Origin: Tenebrio molitor
Taxonomy: Eukaryota; Arthropoda; Insecta; Coleoptera; Tenebrionidae
Reading direction: 5' to 3'
Assembly: GCF_963966145.1 (NCBI RefSeq)
Contig: NC_091048.1
Coordinates: 3,596,001 to 3,660,000 of the forward strand
Length of the DNA: 64,000 nt
The translations under genes and the position numbers were made by a program. Of the stretch, positions 10,342-21,205 are shown in pieces (the stretch's first letter is position 1; each line of letters begins with the position of its first letter). A model generated the notes under the pieces. That model saw nothing but the letters and a program-made list of their open reading frames with translations, did no database searches and had not been told where the DNA came from.

Positions 10342-12580
10342 CTAATTGTTGCGAATCCCCAGAGCTTGCTCCAATTCGGCTCTCTTTTGTTGCACTTTCG
10401 TGTAGAAATACCTGCACACCGCTTCCTGGGCCCACGGTTGGTAGAAGAAATCGGAACGTCTTTCTTCCTCGGGGTTGCCCACCACGTCGGTCATGCACTG
10501 CAACACCTAAACGTGAACAAACGCGAATGGCGGCGTGCAGCACCCACCTTCAAGTCCCTCGTCTGTGACACAATCCACTTGTAGATGAATTGTTGCGGAT
10601 CTTTGGCGAAGCTCAAGAAAAACTCTCTGTTCGTCTTCAGCTGATTGATCGTGTCGACGGTCTCGTGGATCTTTGCGTCCAACCCTTGAATCTCCTGTTG
10701 ACTCGCGGTGCTCAACAAGAAATTGTTCATTTGGGTTTTGAGGGTGTCGTCCACCTAAACAACCTTCAGAATCGTAAACGCAACAAACAACGTATCGCTC
10801 ACCTCCACGTCGATGTCGTAGCACGCCGTTTGTTTGCTCTCCGCGCCCCCTTCCACGGAGATCACGTGGTTGATAACGATCGGGTCTGGGGGGTGGAGCA
10901 GGGGGTTCAATCTTTGCGGAATCTCCGCGAACTTCATGCGCGGACACCCGAATATCTGCTCCAGGTATTTATCGCACACTATGTATTCGCGCTCGTGTGC
11001 ATCTTGCAATCTGGAAAAAAACACGATAAAAAATCGATCAATCAAACAAAATAACGATCGAACCTGTGTGTTTTGATGTACTGCCACAAGGCAGAAATGA
11101 TCACCGGTCTGGTCTGGGTGTGCACCCCCAACAGTCTGGCCAGACGCGGGTCGAGCTTGAATTGCAAGGGTTGGTAATCTAGCAAGAGGAGAATGGTGCA
11201 GCGGACGTTTTTATCCCCAGGTCTCTTCACCTGGAAACCGTCGGTTTCTTGGGTGGTCAGGGTGCGGTGCCACTCCACCAGGTGGTTGTCTGGGCCGTAC
11301 AACTCCTTGTCAAGCTCGATCACCAACGATTTGAAGAAAGAAGAAAACTTCCTCTTCACTTTGTTGGGATCGCTCTTGGAGTCGTCCAGGAGACGACCCT
11401 CGACTCGTAACTCCCACGACGCCACCGACCCCTCTTGGCCCGGACCGTCGGGTCCGTCGGCGCACGCTTCCTTCGCCGGATAGAACGTGTTCGAGATGAA
11501 GATTCTCAATTTACGTTTCTGTTTCATCGGACGCTTCAGCGCTTCTTGGATGTCCAGGCGTTTACGCATTATTGTCGAATCTAGTTTTCTCTCGAACGCA
11601 AGCAGGTCCATGTACGCTTGACTTTCCGGTACCAGATCTCGCACTTTTTGGGGCAGGATTTTGTCGGACAACTTCTTCTTTTTCTTGCTAGTTCCATGAG
11701 GATATTCGCTGAAATGACGGTCGATATTTATTTTTATTTTTTTTTTTTTGAGAATCTAGATCCGAAATTGTGAGTTTTAAAATTTAAAAATTCGTCACTA
11801 CGTTTTTATTTAAAAAATAAACATTTTTTACATTCATAAGAATGGATGATCTACCAGCTTTATTGCCAAATGCGACGCCACTGGTAAGCAGATTTTTCGC
11901 TAAAATGTCAAAGGCACGTCAACGATGTGCTGTTGTTAACCTACAAGACAACTTTTCGATTTCGGCAAAGTTTATAGGTAGTAATTGTAAGCAACAATTA
12001 CTCCAGAATAAGTAGTAAAATGGGTTTTACAATTGAAGAGAAAGCATTTTTATTAAAATGTCACTTTTCAAACGGAGTGAATAGGCAACCAACAAAACGC
12101 CTGTGCATATTACGTCTAATCTGTGTAAGACAAACGTTTCGATAAAACAAAAGACGAGGTATTCTAGCACACTTGATTTGTTTTGTTTTTGATCACTTTG
12201 TATGTTGTCACGGTAGACTACGAATTTAGACAAAAACCTACCTCTTTTGTTGCATTACTGCCCTATTATCCGTCGGCCTCTTGACCCCCGGCTGCGGCGG
12301 CATCGGCCCCCCTCGCATCGGAGAATACGGAGCCTGCGGCGGCCGCGCCATCATCGCCCCGCCACTGGCCCCCATATTCGGGGGCGGCGTGTTATACCCA
12401 GTCCTTTGCTGCAAAACAAAACAATAAGACCCCGGTCGCTCCGTCTTCCCAGCCGGAACTTACGGGAAAGGTTTGACTCGCATACTGTCGCATTCCGGGA
12501 TTTTGCGGTGGCGGATACCGCTGCTGAGGGGGTCCTCCAGGGCCTTGAGTTGGCACCGGGCCTGGAAAACGCTGAGCCAT
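10342..12580 (-). CDS. Bap60: BAF60/SMARCD subunit of SWI/SNF (Brahma-associated protein 60 kDa)
   Basis: Chromatin-remodelling subunit that links the BAP/PBAP complex to transcription factors in the nucleus. There are six coding exons on the minus strand: 12464-12580, 12242-12408, 11064-11708, 10803-11010, 10548-10754 and 10342-10506, giving about 502 residues (Drosophila Bap60 is of similar size). The start ATG at 12578-12580 gives MAQRFPGP. The first 95 residues are a proline/glycine-rich leader (PPQQRYPPPQ, MRGGPMPPQPG). The conserved core then runs SDKILPQ, LVPESQAYMDLLAFERKLD, IMRKRLDIQEALKRP. The SWIB/MDM2 domain spans about residues 275-350 (FKLDPRLARLLG, TRPVIISALWQYIKTH). The C-terminal region QQEIQGLDAKIHET ends in EQALGIRNN. 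All junctions keep frame and use GT-AG. It converges with Khc. Confidence 0.97.
11842..11883 (+). CDS. Possible first exon of an antisense gene inside Bap60 intron 2
   Basis: An ATG at 11842 opens a short frame MDDLPALLPNATPL that ends exactly at a donor GTAAGC, on the strand opposite Bap60 and within its 533-nt intron. A second exon-like block at about 13377-13435 (VVVTRGQGQVDEQDLYDMI) is followed by GTGAGT. The phases of the two pieces do not join directly, so a further exon would be needed. I recognise no family. It may be chance. Confidence 0.18.
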
Positions 12581-12944
12581 CACTCACGATTCAAAATAAA
12601 CAACTCAACAAGAATCTTTACACCGACAACCTATCAAACTCGATTTGACACACCACAAACACCATGACACGCGCAGTGTTGCCAACTTCGGCGCAGGGAA
12701 AACACCAAAAGTAGTCAACTGGACAACTGGTGTCACCACTGTCGGCGCAGAATATTTGAAAATTTTCGAAATCTTATCACCGGTACTTCTTACATAACAG
12801 GTAAGTGGGTACTCTAAATCATCTCTCATCGTAATTCTTTTATCTGTGAAGGATTTAAACTTAACATTGGTTACAAACAATGTTGTCAAAGATTTTTGAA
12901 TTAAAAAAATAAGCAATTTTGCAAATTATTTTCTTTGTGTGTTG
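12581..12944. promoter_or_regulatory. Bap60 5' flank / promoter region
   Basis: The sequence immediately upstream of the Bap60 start codon. It must hold the Bap60 5' UTR and promoter. No TATA box or defined core motif can be assigned with confidence. A CAG/GTAAGT donor-like site on the plus strand at about 12800 suggests that a divergent transcript is possible. Confidence 0.3.
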
Positions 12945-13317
12945 TAGAGGTATTTTCATATTTGGTGGCGGAAACAAAAGACTAAGAAATGTCACAAAAA
13001 TGTATTGTCAGTGTCAAATTTCTCATAAACGCCGTAAAAAGGAGTGTCAAGGTAAATTTAAATTTTTTCTAAATAGATTGAAAAAACAAATTCTAAGAAA
13101 ACCAATTTTTATCAGTGCTTCAAAAGGAAAAGTTATTCTCATATAATCAAACGTATTACAAATTATTTCTCTAGTTCGATGATGAATAACTGTCTTATTG
13201 CTAATTTGCTGCATTTCTGTCGAAATTACGAACGTCTTTGAGAAATTTGACACTGACAATACAAATTTGTGACATTTCTGTCTTTTGTTTCCGCCACCAA
13301 ATATGAAAATATCTCTA
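12945..13317. mobile_element. MITE with about 80-bp terminal inverted repeats, TA duplication
   Basis: The left arm begins AGAGGTATTTTCATATTTGG (about 12947) and continues through GGCGGAAACAAAAGAC. The right arm, its near-complement, ends at 13317. The ends include TA on both sides. The arms stay similar for about 80 bases and the centre is unrelated AT-rich DNA. It lies between Bap60 and the FRS2-like gene. Confidence 0.85.
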
Positions 13318-13435
13318 GATATGTATTAGCTTCTATCATCGTAGATTATTGTTTGCTTCTTCCTAATGTTATAGAGTGGTTGTTACTCGAGGGCAAGGTC
13401 AAGTGGATGAGCAAGATCTTTATGATATGATTGGT

Positions 13436-13901
13436 GAGTGCGTCATCTTTGAAGAGACAACAGATAAATGATCTTGTTGTTGAGTCATACACAAGTGGAG
13501 TATTTGTAAAATATCATTTATTAAAAATTAAATATAATATATTTAACTGTACTATAATTACTTACTTTTGCGCAATGTATAATATATTAAAATAATACAT
13601 CACTTTTTTTATACATACTTAAAATTATTAACAACTATCAAATATCTTTGGCATTTGTAAATTTGTTTTTACAAAAAGAAAAAGTCTGGCAAGTTCACAT
13701 CTTGTAGATAAATCACAAGTACCCAATAAGGTGACAAAAACAAGAGGCCCCTCTTTAATAATCGATGTTTGCTGTAACTTTTGAGAAAAGAAATTACTCT
13801 TACAAGCTAGGTCTACCGTTTTGGAACAGTTACTTAAAATTAAAGTCACCTTATTAAAAAAATCATTGAAGATCACAAAATTTGTATTACAATTCGATGT
13901 G
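13436..13901 (-). other. 3' untranslated region of the FRS2-like gene
   Basis: AT-rich sequence downstream of the FRS2-like stop codon, with several minus-strand poly(A)-like words around 13515-13590. Short open frames here have no recognisable content. Confidence 0.45.
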
Positions 13902-15086
13902 TTAGTCACTTAACGAGTTGCTATGTCTAGTTGTAACGTCACTAATTGTAGAATTATGTCTAGTCTTTCTGCTGCCCTCTTCTACTTCCATTGGTGGATT
14001 TATTGACTGAGAGAGGGCGTTCGTTTTCTGAAAATCTATGGTAGCATAACTTTTTTTGGCTTTACTGGGACTATCTGGCGTGATCTGGGAGGTAGCGGGG
14101 GCGTCACTCTTACTCGGGTCCAAATCCAGTTCGGCATAGTTGACTTCGTGAACTGTGAGATAGAGAGCTGTGGGAGTCTGAGGTACGCTGGGAAGCGGAG
14201 TATCAATGGTCGACTTTAAAATCGGCCTTAAGTGTTCTAATTCTTTGGTGTCTATATTGGCATAGCAATGTTTGGTATCTTCTTCGGCATCGTTTGCATC
14301 TTTGGTAACGTTTGTGTCGACGTTCATGTATAAATGGCAAGGACTGTCGACGACGGTCATGTAGGCATCGGCCGCCGTGGAGGTTGGCGAGGTCACGATC
14401 CCCAAGTTGGCGTAGTTCAGTTGCGTGGCGGCCTCCATTTCCGCCACAGTACTCGAGTTAGTGTACGAATGGTCAGGTATCAAGCTGCCCCTCTTGTTGT
14501 TATTGTGTTCGTGCGAGATCTCCATGGAATTGAGTGGGGGCGGCGAGATTGCCGTGGGGCTGATGGGGCCGTTGCTCGTGATCGAGCCCGGGCGGCTGAG
14601 ACTCGGGTGCGGTCGCATGTTGTTGGGGGCAGAAATGGGGTTGAGATACCCCTCCGGTTGGGACGGTATGCGTCTTTGTACAGGTGGCCCTGTGCTGACA
14701 GCTGGGAGCGGAAAATCACTGGGGTTCGAGTTGAGGACATTCATTCCGACTAGGTTGCTCTCGTCGTTCGAATTACGTACTATGTGATGTTGGACTATGT
14801 TGAACAGTTGTTCGGCTTTGCGACAACGGAAGGCGTAGATTCCTTGTCCTGTGGGGCACCGCCGCCCACATTCGAAGCTGAATATGTCCGAGTCGAAGCC
14901 GTATTTTCGTAGAGACCGCAGCGGCCATATCGTGGGGTTTTTGCCTCTTTGGTGTAGGACTAGTTCTGTTTCTGTTACTTCCAATTGTCCAGGACTAACT
15001 AAATCTCCTTGGTCGTTCACGTTTGACACTTGGAATATATTTGGGTGTTGATCGTTTATATCTGGCTTGCTGCTTACACAACCCAT
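13902..15086 (-). CDS. FRS2: FGF receptor substrate (FRS2-family) adaptor
   Basis: Membrane-anchored docking protein that couples FGF-type receptor tyrosine kinases to Ras/MAPK signalling. A single coding exon of 394 residues. I chose the ATG at 15084-15086 because it gives MGCVSSKP, a textbook N-myristoylation start. The open frame extends further upstream, but a splice acceptor (ATTTCAG) lies just before this ATG. Residues about 13-115 form an IRS-type PTB domain (NIFQVSNVNDQGDLVSPG, LRKYGFDSDIFSFECGRRCP, GQGIYAFRCRKAEQLFNIVQ). The rest is disordered with tyrosine motifs LNYANL, CYANID, VNYAELDLD and KSYATIDF as likely phospho-docking sites. The end, SRKTRHNST, matches the vertebrate FRS2/FRS3 C-terminus. 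It is shorter than vertebrate FRS2 (about 500). The 5' UTR exon is not located. Confidence 0.93.
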   Translation of the reverse strand: MGCVSSKPDINDQHPNIFQVSNVNDQGDLVSPGQLEVTETELVLHQRGKNPTIWPLRSLRKYGFDSDIFSFECGRRCPTGQGIYAFRCRKAEQLFNIVQHHIVRNSNDESNLVGMNVLNSNPSDFPLPAVSTGPPVQRRIPSQPEGYLNPISAPNNMRPHPSLSRPGSITSNGPISPTAISPPPLNSMEISHEHNNNKRGSLIPDHSYTNSSTVAEMEAATQLNYANLGIVTSPTSTAADAYMTVVDSPCHLYMNVDTNVTKDANDAEEDTKHCYANIDTKELEHLRPILKSTIDTPLPSVPQTPTALYLTVHEVNYAELDLDPSKSDAPATSQITPDSPSKAKKSYATIDFQKTNALSQSINPPMEVEEGSRKTRHNSTISDVTTRHSNSLSD

Positions 15087-15093
15087 TTTGTAC

Positions 15094-16128
15094 CTGAAAT
15101 ATTTCGATAAATAAACAAATACAAAGGTTGATACGAGTATATTACAATTTTCAATTAAAGCTTGTTCGCATGGACACTTGGTTTTATAGTCATGATTCGC
15201 GTCAGTTTTTTGGCAAAATTTTGAATTTTTACATTTTGCACCAAGTTTGTTTGAGTTTCTCTTCGAAAATTGTCTAGAACTACGGGCTTCACATAATAAA
15301 CTCGGATACATCAACTAATTTGACGCCATCATGATTTTTCTTGTAGACGGCTAAGATCATTGCGCAGCCAACACATAAAACTACACAATAAAATACCCTA
15401 ACTGGCTGTCGTAAGAATAAAATTCGAAAAACAACCACATTACAATCAAAGCGGTCTCTATTTTAAAATAAAAACCGCCTTGTTACAATCCACTCATTTT
15501 CAATATACATTACTGTTAGGGAATTTTCTTTTTTTGTATTGCAATGAAAATGTTTTATTTTTTCTAATATTGAACATTGGTTCAAAGCGGGCGTTTTGCG
15601 TTTGTCAAAAAATCTCACACTGTCAGATTATAATTATATTTGAAAAAAAAATCGATTAAGTAGCGATATCATGGAGGCCACAGGCAGAGTTAGAAAAAGA
15701 AAATGCCTCACTGTAGCGACAAAACAGTGTTCACCGGTGTTTAAAAAAAAAAAAAATTGAGAAGCAAATGGTCAAAATTTGGGGAAGATGCCAGTTTACC
15801 GAATGCTTGGGGAGATTTTTGCCGTAAGTTGATAAATCCACTTTTTATTTAATTGATCTATTTAAAATGTCTCATGCTTCCACTTTTGTGTCCTGTTCTG
15901 AAATTTTTTCATATACAGGCTGGTCCCGCTATAACCTGCCAGAAGAAATCCAGTAATAGGTGACGATGAGTAGAACAAAAAATGACAAAAAATGTTTCTA
16001 ATAAAAGTCTTTTAAAAAGTTAACGGTACCTGTAACACCTATGACATTGGTCAAGTTTAATTTTAAATTTGCGAATCCTTCAAAAAGTTATGAAATTCAC
16101 AAAACAAGAACACGCCGATTTGCATTTA
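15094..16128. other. Upstream region of the FRS2-like gene; small frameshifted ORF at 15671
   Basis: It probably holds an untranslated FRS2 exon and intron, not resolved here. On the plus strand, an ATG at 15671 opens METATGRVRK-like basic sequence (MEATGRVRKRKCLTVATK). This breaks in a run of about 14 A and continues in another frame as LRSKWSKFGEDASLPNAWGD, followed by GTAAG. I do not recognise it. It could be a decayed transposon ORF. Confidence 0.3.
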
Positions 16129-16739
16129 CCCGGACGCCGGTTAAGTGTTGCTATTGGAAACACGAAAGTAACAATCGCAATAACAATTATTCAGGTTTAA
16201 GAAATGTTTTATTCAAAGCTACATCTAAATACAAATTAACAATTTAACTATTTTGGCCACAAAGAAGATGCACTTACTTTCTCAGACTAAAAAGTAAAAA
16301 CGTTAGTTCACAAATAAAATAATACAACCATTTAAACCAAACCTAAAAAATAGGCCAGTCAGCATAACCTCAGCCATTTACAAAAATGGCTGAATTGTTT
16401 TTGATACCTTTCACCAGACTTGCTAGGTATTAATTCAGCACAGGCTTCTACAGATTTTCCTACAATTTCTTAAGGAATTGCTTTAAAAGTCATTTTGACG
16501 CACCAAATTCTTTTAACAAAATCAGAGCATTTGTTGAATTATTTTGAAATTAATTTCAATGATTTTTTTAAACGAAATTTGAGGCAGGATGACATAAAAT
16601 ACATAACGACATTTGTCCGTGAACTCTTTCTACAGTACTCGTTTCGAGTTTCAAGACTCAGCTCCTTCGTCACCTCGTCCTTAAACGTCTCACTCGTACT
16701 GTAAACTATGAGTTCCGGGACTTATAACGTTAATTACTA
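16129..16739. repeat. Interspersed repeat, copy 1 (also found inside the hAT element)
   Basis: Closely matches 18898-19585 in the same orientation, from CCGGACGCCGGTTAAGTG to ACGTTAATTACTA. This copy has lost about 80 bases internally compared with the other. It contains on the minus strand remnants of the Crypton-like frame seen intact at 19065-19346. It carries a tract with TACAGTACTCGTTTCGAGT near 16630. Confidence 0.8.
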
Positions 16740-17049
16740 TTTTTTGTATGGGTTTATTTAAAACAGAAGGTTTATTTTAATCGACCAAACAATTTAGAAG
16801 GTTTACTGCAGCGAATTCGCTCTAAAATGGAATGAAAAGCCCTGACATTATTGAGCGCAGTGTACAAAGTGTCGGTAAGTGCCAAATGGTTGGCAGAGAA
16901 TAATTTCAACATTTGCGTTAAATTTTATTGTTAACTTTAGATGGTTGTTTGTATTTGTTTGAGGTCAATTAAAATTTTTACATTAAAAATTAAATTGATT
17001 TTTTAAAATAAAATTTACCATTTTACCAATTTTTTTTTTCAAAAATAAT

Positions 17050-17424
17050 ATCGCGCGTTCAAATGAAATCCTGGGCTGGGAAGGTGTTGTGCTTTTTTTA
17101 AAGCGTAGATTAATTGGAGCATGTTGACAGCTAACCTAAAATTTTAAGCCAAAAAAATTTTTCTTTTTTTCTTTCTTTGCAATGTTTTACATTAAAAATT
17201 AAAAAATTAAAAATTAAAAATAGAATAACATAACGATCCCTATTCTGGAAGCCAATATCTAAGGGCACCCTTTGCTGAAAACAAACATGTTCAATTATGT
17301 CCCGATTAAACATAAACAAATGTCATTCTTGTCATACGGCGGGAAATTCAAACTTTACACTGTTCTAAACGGTTTAAATTTTCCAACGCCTGCTCAGCCC
17401 AGGATTTCATTTGAACGCTCGATT
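17050..17424. mobile_element. MITE with TCGCGCGTTCAAATGAAATC ends, copy 1
   Basis: Inverted ends TCGCGCGTTCAAATGAAATC and continuing CTGGGCTG at 17051, with the complement ending at about 17422. Two other copies lie at 39041-39409 (opposite orientation) and 46366-46876. No ORF is seen. The interior holds the shared words TCCCGATTAAACATAAACAA and AATGTTTTACATTAA. Confidence 0.85.
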
Positions 17425-17570
17425 GTATATTGTGTTATAAGGATTAAAAGTGGTACTTTTTTTGACGAGCAATTTGTTTGCATAGCGAGGCGAAGCGAAA
17501 CGTGGCCGAGCCACTGCAATAATTGCAAGTCAAAAAAAAAGTCACTTTTAATCCGAATAACACATATAAT
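17425..17570. mobile_element. Short hairpin MITE
   Basis: An inverted pair TGTGTTATAAGGATTAAAAG and its near-complement CTTTTAATCCGAATAACACA enclose about 100 bases with a short G/C-rich centre (GAGGCGAAGCGAAACGTGGC). It abuts the preceding MITE on the left and overlaps the start of the next element on the right. Confidence 0.65.
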
Positions 17571-17956
17571 CTGTTTCAAAATCAAAAATCCACCACCTGT
17601 TGAATTATGTTGGCAGAAAAAAAGAAATCCCTAGAATAAGTTTAATTTTTTGGGTTGGCTCAACCTCCCGTCAAAATTTGACATTGAACTGTTGAGTTTA
17701 TTTACGTAATAAATAATTATTATGTACAAAAAGGTGGTAGCTACCGTATCATAACTTTTGAGTGATATAATAAAATGAGAATAAAAAAACACGATGAATT
17801 AAGACCTAAACAACTGTCAACAGTTTTCTTTCATAACCACATTTTTTTCTGACACTTGCAAACACACTAAAAACAAAAGTTGTCGACGTTGTCGGTTGTA
17901 TTTTCGAGGTAGAATGCAGTGTTGGTGGATTTTTGATTTTGAAATAGATTATACTA
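17565..17956. mobile_element. MITE with TATAATCTGTTTCAAAATCA ends
   Basis: Left end TATAATCTGTTTCAAAATCA then AAAATCCACCAC, with the complement GTGGATTTTTGATTTTGAAA ending in TAGATTATA at about 17956. The symmetric ends include TA, which suggests a TA duplication. About 390 bp, no ORF. Confidence 0.75.
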
Positions 17957-18195
17957 TTTTTTCACCAACCAAGTAAAAGACCCGTATCATGAGAAGTGCG
18001 AATCTCATAGGCACATTTAAATAAAGCCAACATTTTATTGAAATATTCGTGTAAGCAAAGAGACAATTTTGGCTTTTGTTTTGTTTACGTGTTTAATTGT
18101 TTTTTTCAAATCAACGTCCAACTGTTGCAAGCAAGTAAAAATTTACCCTGAACAAAAATGTTTGAAGAATTATACAGTACACAGTACACCACCGG

Positions 18196-18600
18196 ACATG
18201 GCTGAAACTGCACAAGAAGTTGTTTCAAACCTATTATCAGGAAAGTCACGGGTGTCAGGAAAGTCATTTACGAGTGCGCTTCCAATCTTTTTTGACATGG
18301 TGCAATGAAAAACAAGTCAAATCCTATTCGGAAAGTGTTTTATTAGCATATTTTGCCAATTTATCGACCAAAATGAAAGCGTCCACTCTTTGTCTCAATA
18401 TTCAATGGTCAAGACGACACTCACTCTAAAAAATGGAATAAATATAGAAAAAATGTCAAAATTACGTGCATTTTAAAAAAGGCAGAATAATGGTTATACA
18501 CCGAAGAAATGAAGGGTTCTAACAAAAGAACAGGTCGACCGATTCTTGAATTTTGCTCCGGACAATAAATACTTAATGATGAATTGATGAAGGTATGTCT
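18196..18600 (+). pseudogene. Crypton-like tyrosine recombinase relic, left piece
   Basis: The frames, with shifts and stops, read MAETAQEVVSNLL, then FLTWCNEKQVKSYSESVLLA and YFANLSTKMKASTLC, SMVKTTLTLKNGI, and VLTKEQVDRFLNFAPDNKYL. This follows the order of the SAM-like DNA-binding domain and linker of Crypton-type YR transposases and their domesticated relatives. The continuation GVAGACR is found on the far side of the hAT insertion at 21308-21329. Several stops and frameshifts make it nonfunctional. The family call rests on motif memory rather than alignment. Confidence 0.6.
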
Positions 18601-18897
18601 CTAAACTTAAGAAATGATAATTATTGCTTGTTTTAATGTTAGAACAGCGTTTCTCAACCTTTTAGTCTTTGCGACCCAATTTTCAACCACAATTTTGATC
18701 GCGCGCCCCCACCCCTCTAAAATCAAGATTATTTACTGCACTTTGTAAAATCATGAATGCAGTACATGCAGCGTCACTGTTTTGTTGCAAGGCAAGATGG
18801 TTTTCACTTGTGATATTTGTGAAATGTATTTTATTTCATCCTGTGTCAAATTTCAATACTACGTCATCAGTTTGAATCTGGGAAAACGCAAAAAACG

Positions 18898-19585
18898 GCC
18901 GGACGCCGGTTAAGTGTTGCTATTGGAAATACAAAAGTAACAATCGCAATAACAATTATTCAGGTTTAAGAAATATTTTATTCAAAACTACATCTAAATA
19001 CAAATTAACAATTTAACTATTTCGGCCACAAAGGAGATGCACTTACTTTCTCAGACTAAAAACGTTAGTTCACAAATAAAATAATACAACCATTTAAACC
19101 AAATCTAAAAAATAGACCAGCCAGCATAACCTCTTCCGTAATTTTCTTCACATTATTTTCTGATTTCCATTTACAAAAATGGCTGAATTGTTTTTGATAC
19201 CTCTCACCAGACTTGCTAGGTATTAATTCAGCACAGGCTTCTGCAGATTTTCTTACAATTTCTGGAGGATTTGCTTTACAAGTCATTTTGACGCACCAAA
19301 TTCTTTCAACAAAATAAACAATTGCCAAACAGCCGTTGCTAATCATGTTCCAAAAATGTGACTAGATGGGGATCATTTGTTGAATTATTTTGAAATTAAT
19401 TTCAATGTTTCTTTCAAACGAAATCTGAGGCAGGATGAAATAAAATACATAACGTCATTTGTCCGTGAACTCTTTCTACAGTACTCGTTTCGAGTGTCGA
19501 GACTCGGCTCCTTCGTCGCCTCGTCCTTAAACGTCTCACTCGTACTGTAAACTATGAGTTCCCGGACTTATAACGTTAATTACTA
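18898..19585. repeat. Interspersed repeat, copy 2, inside the hAT element
   Basis: Longer copy of the repeat at 16129-16739. It bears the open minus-strand Crypton-like frame at 19065-19346. Its right boundary runs into the start of the hAT frame at 19554. Confidence 0.8.
19065..19346 (-). pseudogene. Crypton-like N-terminal domain fragment
   Basis: A 93-residue open frame containing KSAEACAELIPSKSGERYQK, FSHFCKWKSENNVKKITEEV and MLAGLF. These correspond to the N-terminal helical DNA-binding domain of Crypton-type recombinases (compare FLTWCNEKQVKSYSESVLLA at 18.3 kb). It diverges right after this block, so it is a fragment. It might still be expressed as a domain-only protein, but nothing shows that. 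Confidence 0.45.
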
Positions 19586-20193
19586 CATATATGCATTCAG
19601 AGATGAAATCGTCATTTTTATAGAAAAGGAAAACGGACCGGAAGCCGAGAAGTTTCGAGATGATTTCTGTGTGGTGAAATTGAGCTACTTGGTCGACATA
19701 TTTGAGAAATTAAATTTCTTGAAACTTCAACTCCAAGGAGCAAACATACATACATATGTTGGATACGAGTGTTCAAGTTAATGCTTTTTGTAGAAAATTA
19801 GAATTGTGGAGCAGAAATTTAAAGCAAAAAAAACCTAGAAATGTTTTGCAAATGCGGATGAAAATGTCAAAAGGCTGAAGAACAACATGTGCAAGCTGTT
19901 TTTCTAACCAATGAAAATCATTTACCTAGTCATGCTGGCAAAGAAGAAAGTAGATTCTTGCTGACGATAACTTGGTAGTAAGTTACGAGTGGGTTAGGAA
20001 CCCATTTCATACTCCCGAAGATCTCTCAAGTGCGGAAAAAGAAATCTTCACAGACTTTAGAGCAAATGGCGAAATCAAAAAACAATTTAGTAATAAATCA
20101 CGCTTTCAGTTTTGGACAGGGGCAAATGATGAGTTTTCTGCACTGAAAACAAGAACATTTCGTCGTATGCAGGGTGTTGGGGGTATAAGGTAA
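19554..20193 (+). pseudogene. hAT transposase fragment (middle part)
   Basis: The open frame from 19554 includes YLVDIFEKLNFLKLQLQGAN. After frame breaks, YEWVRNPFHTPEDLSSAEKE and FRANGEIKKQFSNKSRFQFW follow. These match the order found in ZBED/Charlie-like hAT transposases (the LTDIFxxLNxLNxxLQG block, then the region before the hATC domain). It has several frameshifts and has lost the N-terminal zinc finger and much of the RNase-H fold. Confidence 0.7.
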
Positions 20194-20530
20194 CAAATTT
20201 CTCCCGTATAAAGAAATAGACAATATAAAACTTTTTTAGTATGTGTTATAATTTTCTAGTAATCATTTTTTCAATTTGTAGAACCACTGTTTGAGATCCA
20301 CCGGAATTATAAATTATAAAGGCGGCAGCTATGGCATTCTCCTTTACAAATCTTTTTTGTACAAATCTTTATTAGCTTGGTATTAATAATTACGTGTTTA
20401 CAGATACGCACAGTGGCTCTCAAACAGTGGAAATAGAATTTAGTTCAGCGTAATAAAAAAAGAAAAGTTGTTCATTTAAACTAGCAGTGCATCTCAGAAA
20501 AGTTTGTTACCTTAAACACCAAACATCCCT
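20170..20530. mobile_element. MITE inside the hAT transposase
   Basis: Left end CAGGGTGTTGGGGGTATAAG followed by GTAACAAATTTCTC. The right end is the near-complement GTTTGTTACCTTAAACACC and stops at ATCCCT. A matching lone end lies at 21930-21985. The insertion separates the middle and C-terminal pieces of the hAT frame. Confidence 0.7.
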
Positions 20531-20537
20531 ATTATTT

Positions 20538-20684
20538 TCAACATTCTACCTTTGCGAAATCGGATTTCCTGTGGTGGCTGCTTTGAAGACAAAAAGACAA
20601 AAAGAACTCAGTGTTTCAATTTCTAATATTAAACCTTCTTTCGAAAAACTTTGCTCTGCAAGACAGGTACGAGGGAGTCACTAA
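20538..20684 (+). pseudogene. hAT transposase C-terminal dimerisation domain fragment
   Basis: The frame reads LLFSTFYLCEIGFPVVAALK, then SISNIKPSFEKLCSARQ and a stop after RGSH. This is the hATC signature (STxYLCExGFSxxxxLKTK, then xIKPxIxKLC) of Charlie/ZBED-type transposases. It continues the fragment at 19554 once the intervening MITE is discounted. The last residue before the stop matches the usual end of such proteins. Confidence 0.75.
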
Positions 20685-20726
20685 TAATTCTTATCAAACT
20701 TGTTTTTAATTTAGTATTGATATACA

Positions 20727-21205
20727 TACAGGGTGTCCCAAAAATGGCGTACTAACGGTGCACTACGGTGTAGAAGAGATTACCGTAAACGCCAGAAAAA
20801 TGTTAAAAAAATTCTATTAGACTTATTTTCTGATTTGGCGATCTTTGAATGTGGCACTTAACAGGTCAATTATTTTGAAATATATGTATGAAATTGTCAT
20901 GACAGCTACGTCTAATGGTACATATTTTCACAAAGTACAAGATCACTCGCTATCAATATCTAATCCTGCATAATAGAGAATTTTGAAGTTTTGGAAATCG
21001 AAAAAATTATTTTAAATCCTCTACGGTAACATTGCAAGGTAATGATGTATGAATATATTTGTTTACATTGTATTATCGTTAATAATAATAATAAAAATAA
21101 TTGATTTTTTTGTCGGAAACATTTTTTCCATATTTTTTTCATGTACATTTAAGCATCCTCGATAAGGTAGTAAGTAGTTTGTACGCCATTTTTGGGACAC
21201 CTGTA
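20727..21205. mobile_element. MITE with CAGGGTGTCCCAAAAATGGC ends, TA duplication
   Basis: Ends CAGGGTGTCCCAAAAATGGC at 20729 and its complement GCCATTTTTGGGACACCTG ending at 21203, with TA on both sides. It is inserted in the 3' part of the hAT element. Interior is AT-rich with no ORF. Confidence 0.88.

Noticed and set aside
15087..15314. Upstream extension of the FRS2-like frame (76 more codons)
   Set aside because: The myristoylation start MGCVSS and a splice acceptor just upstream show that translation begins at 15086. The extension is intron or UTR sequence without codon bias.
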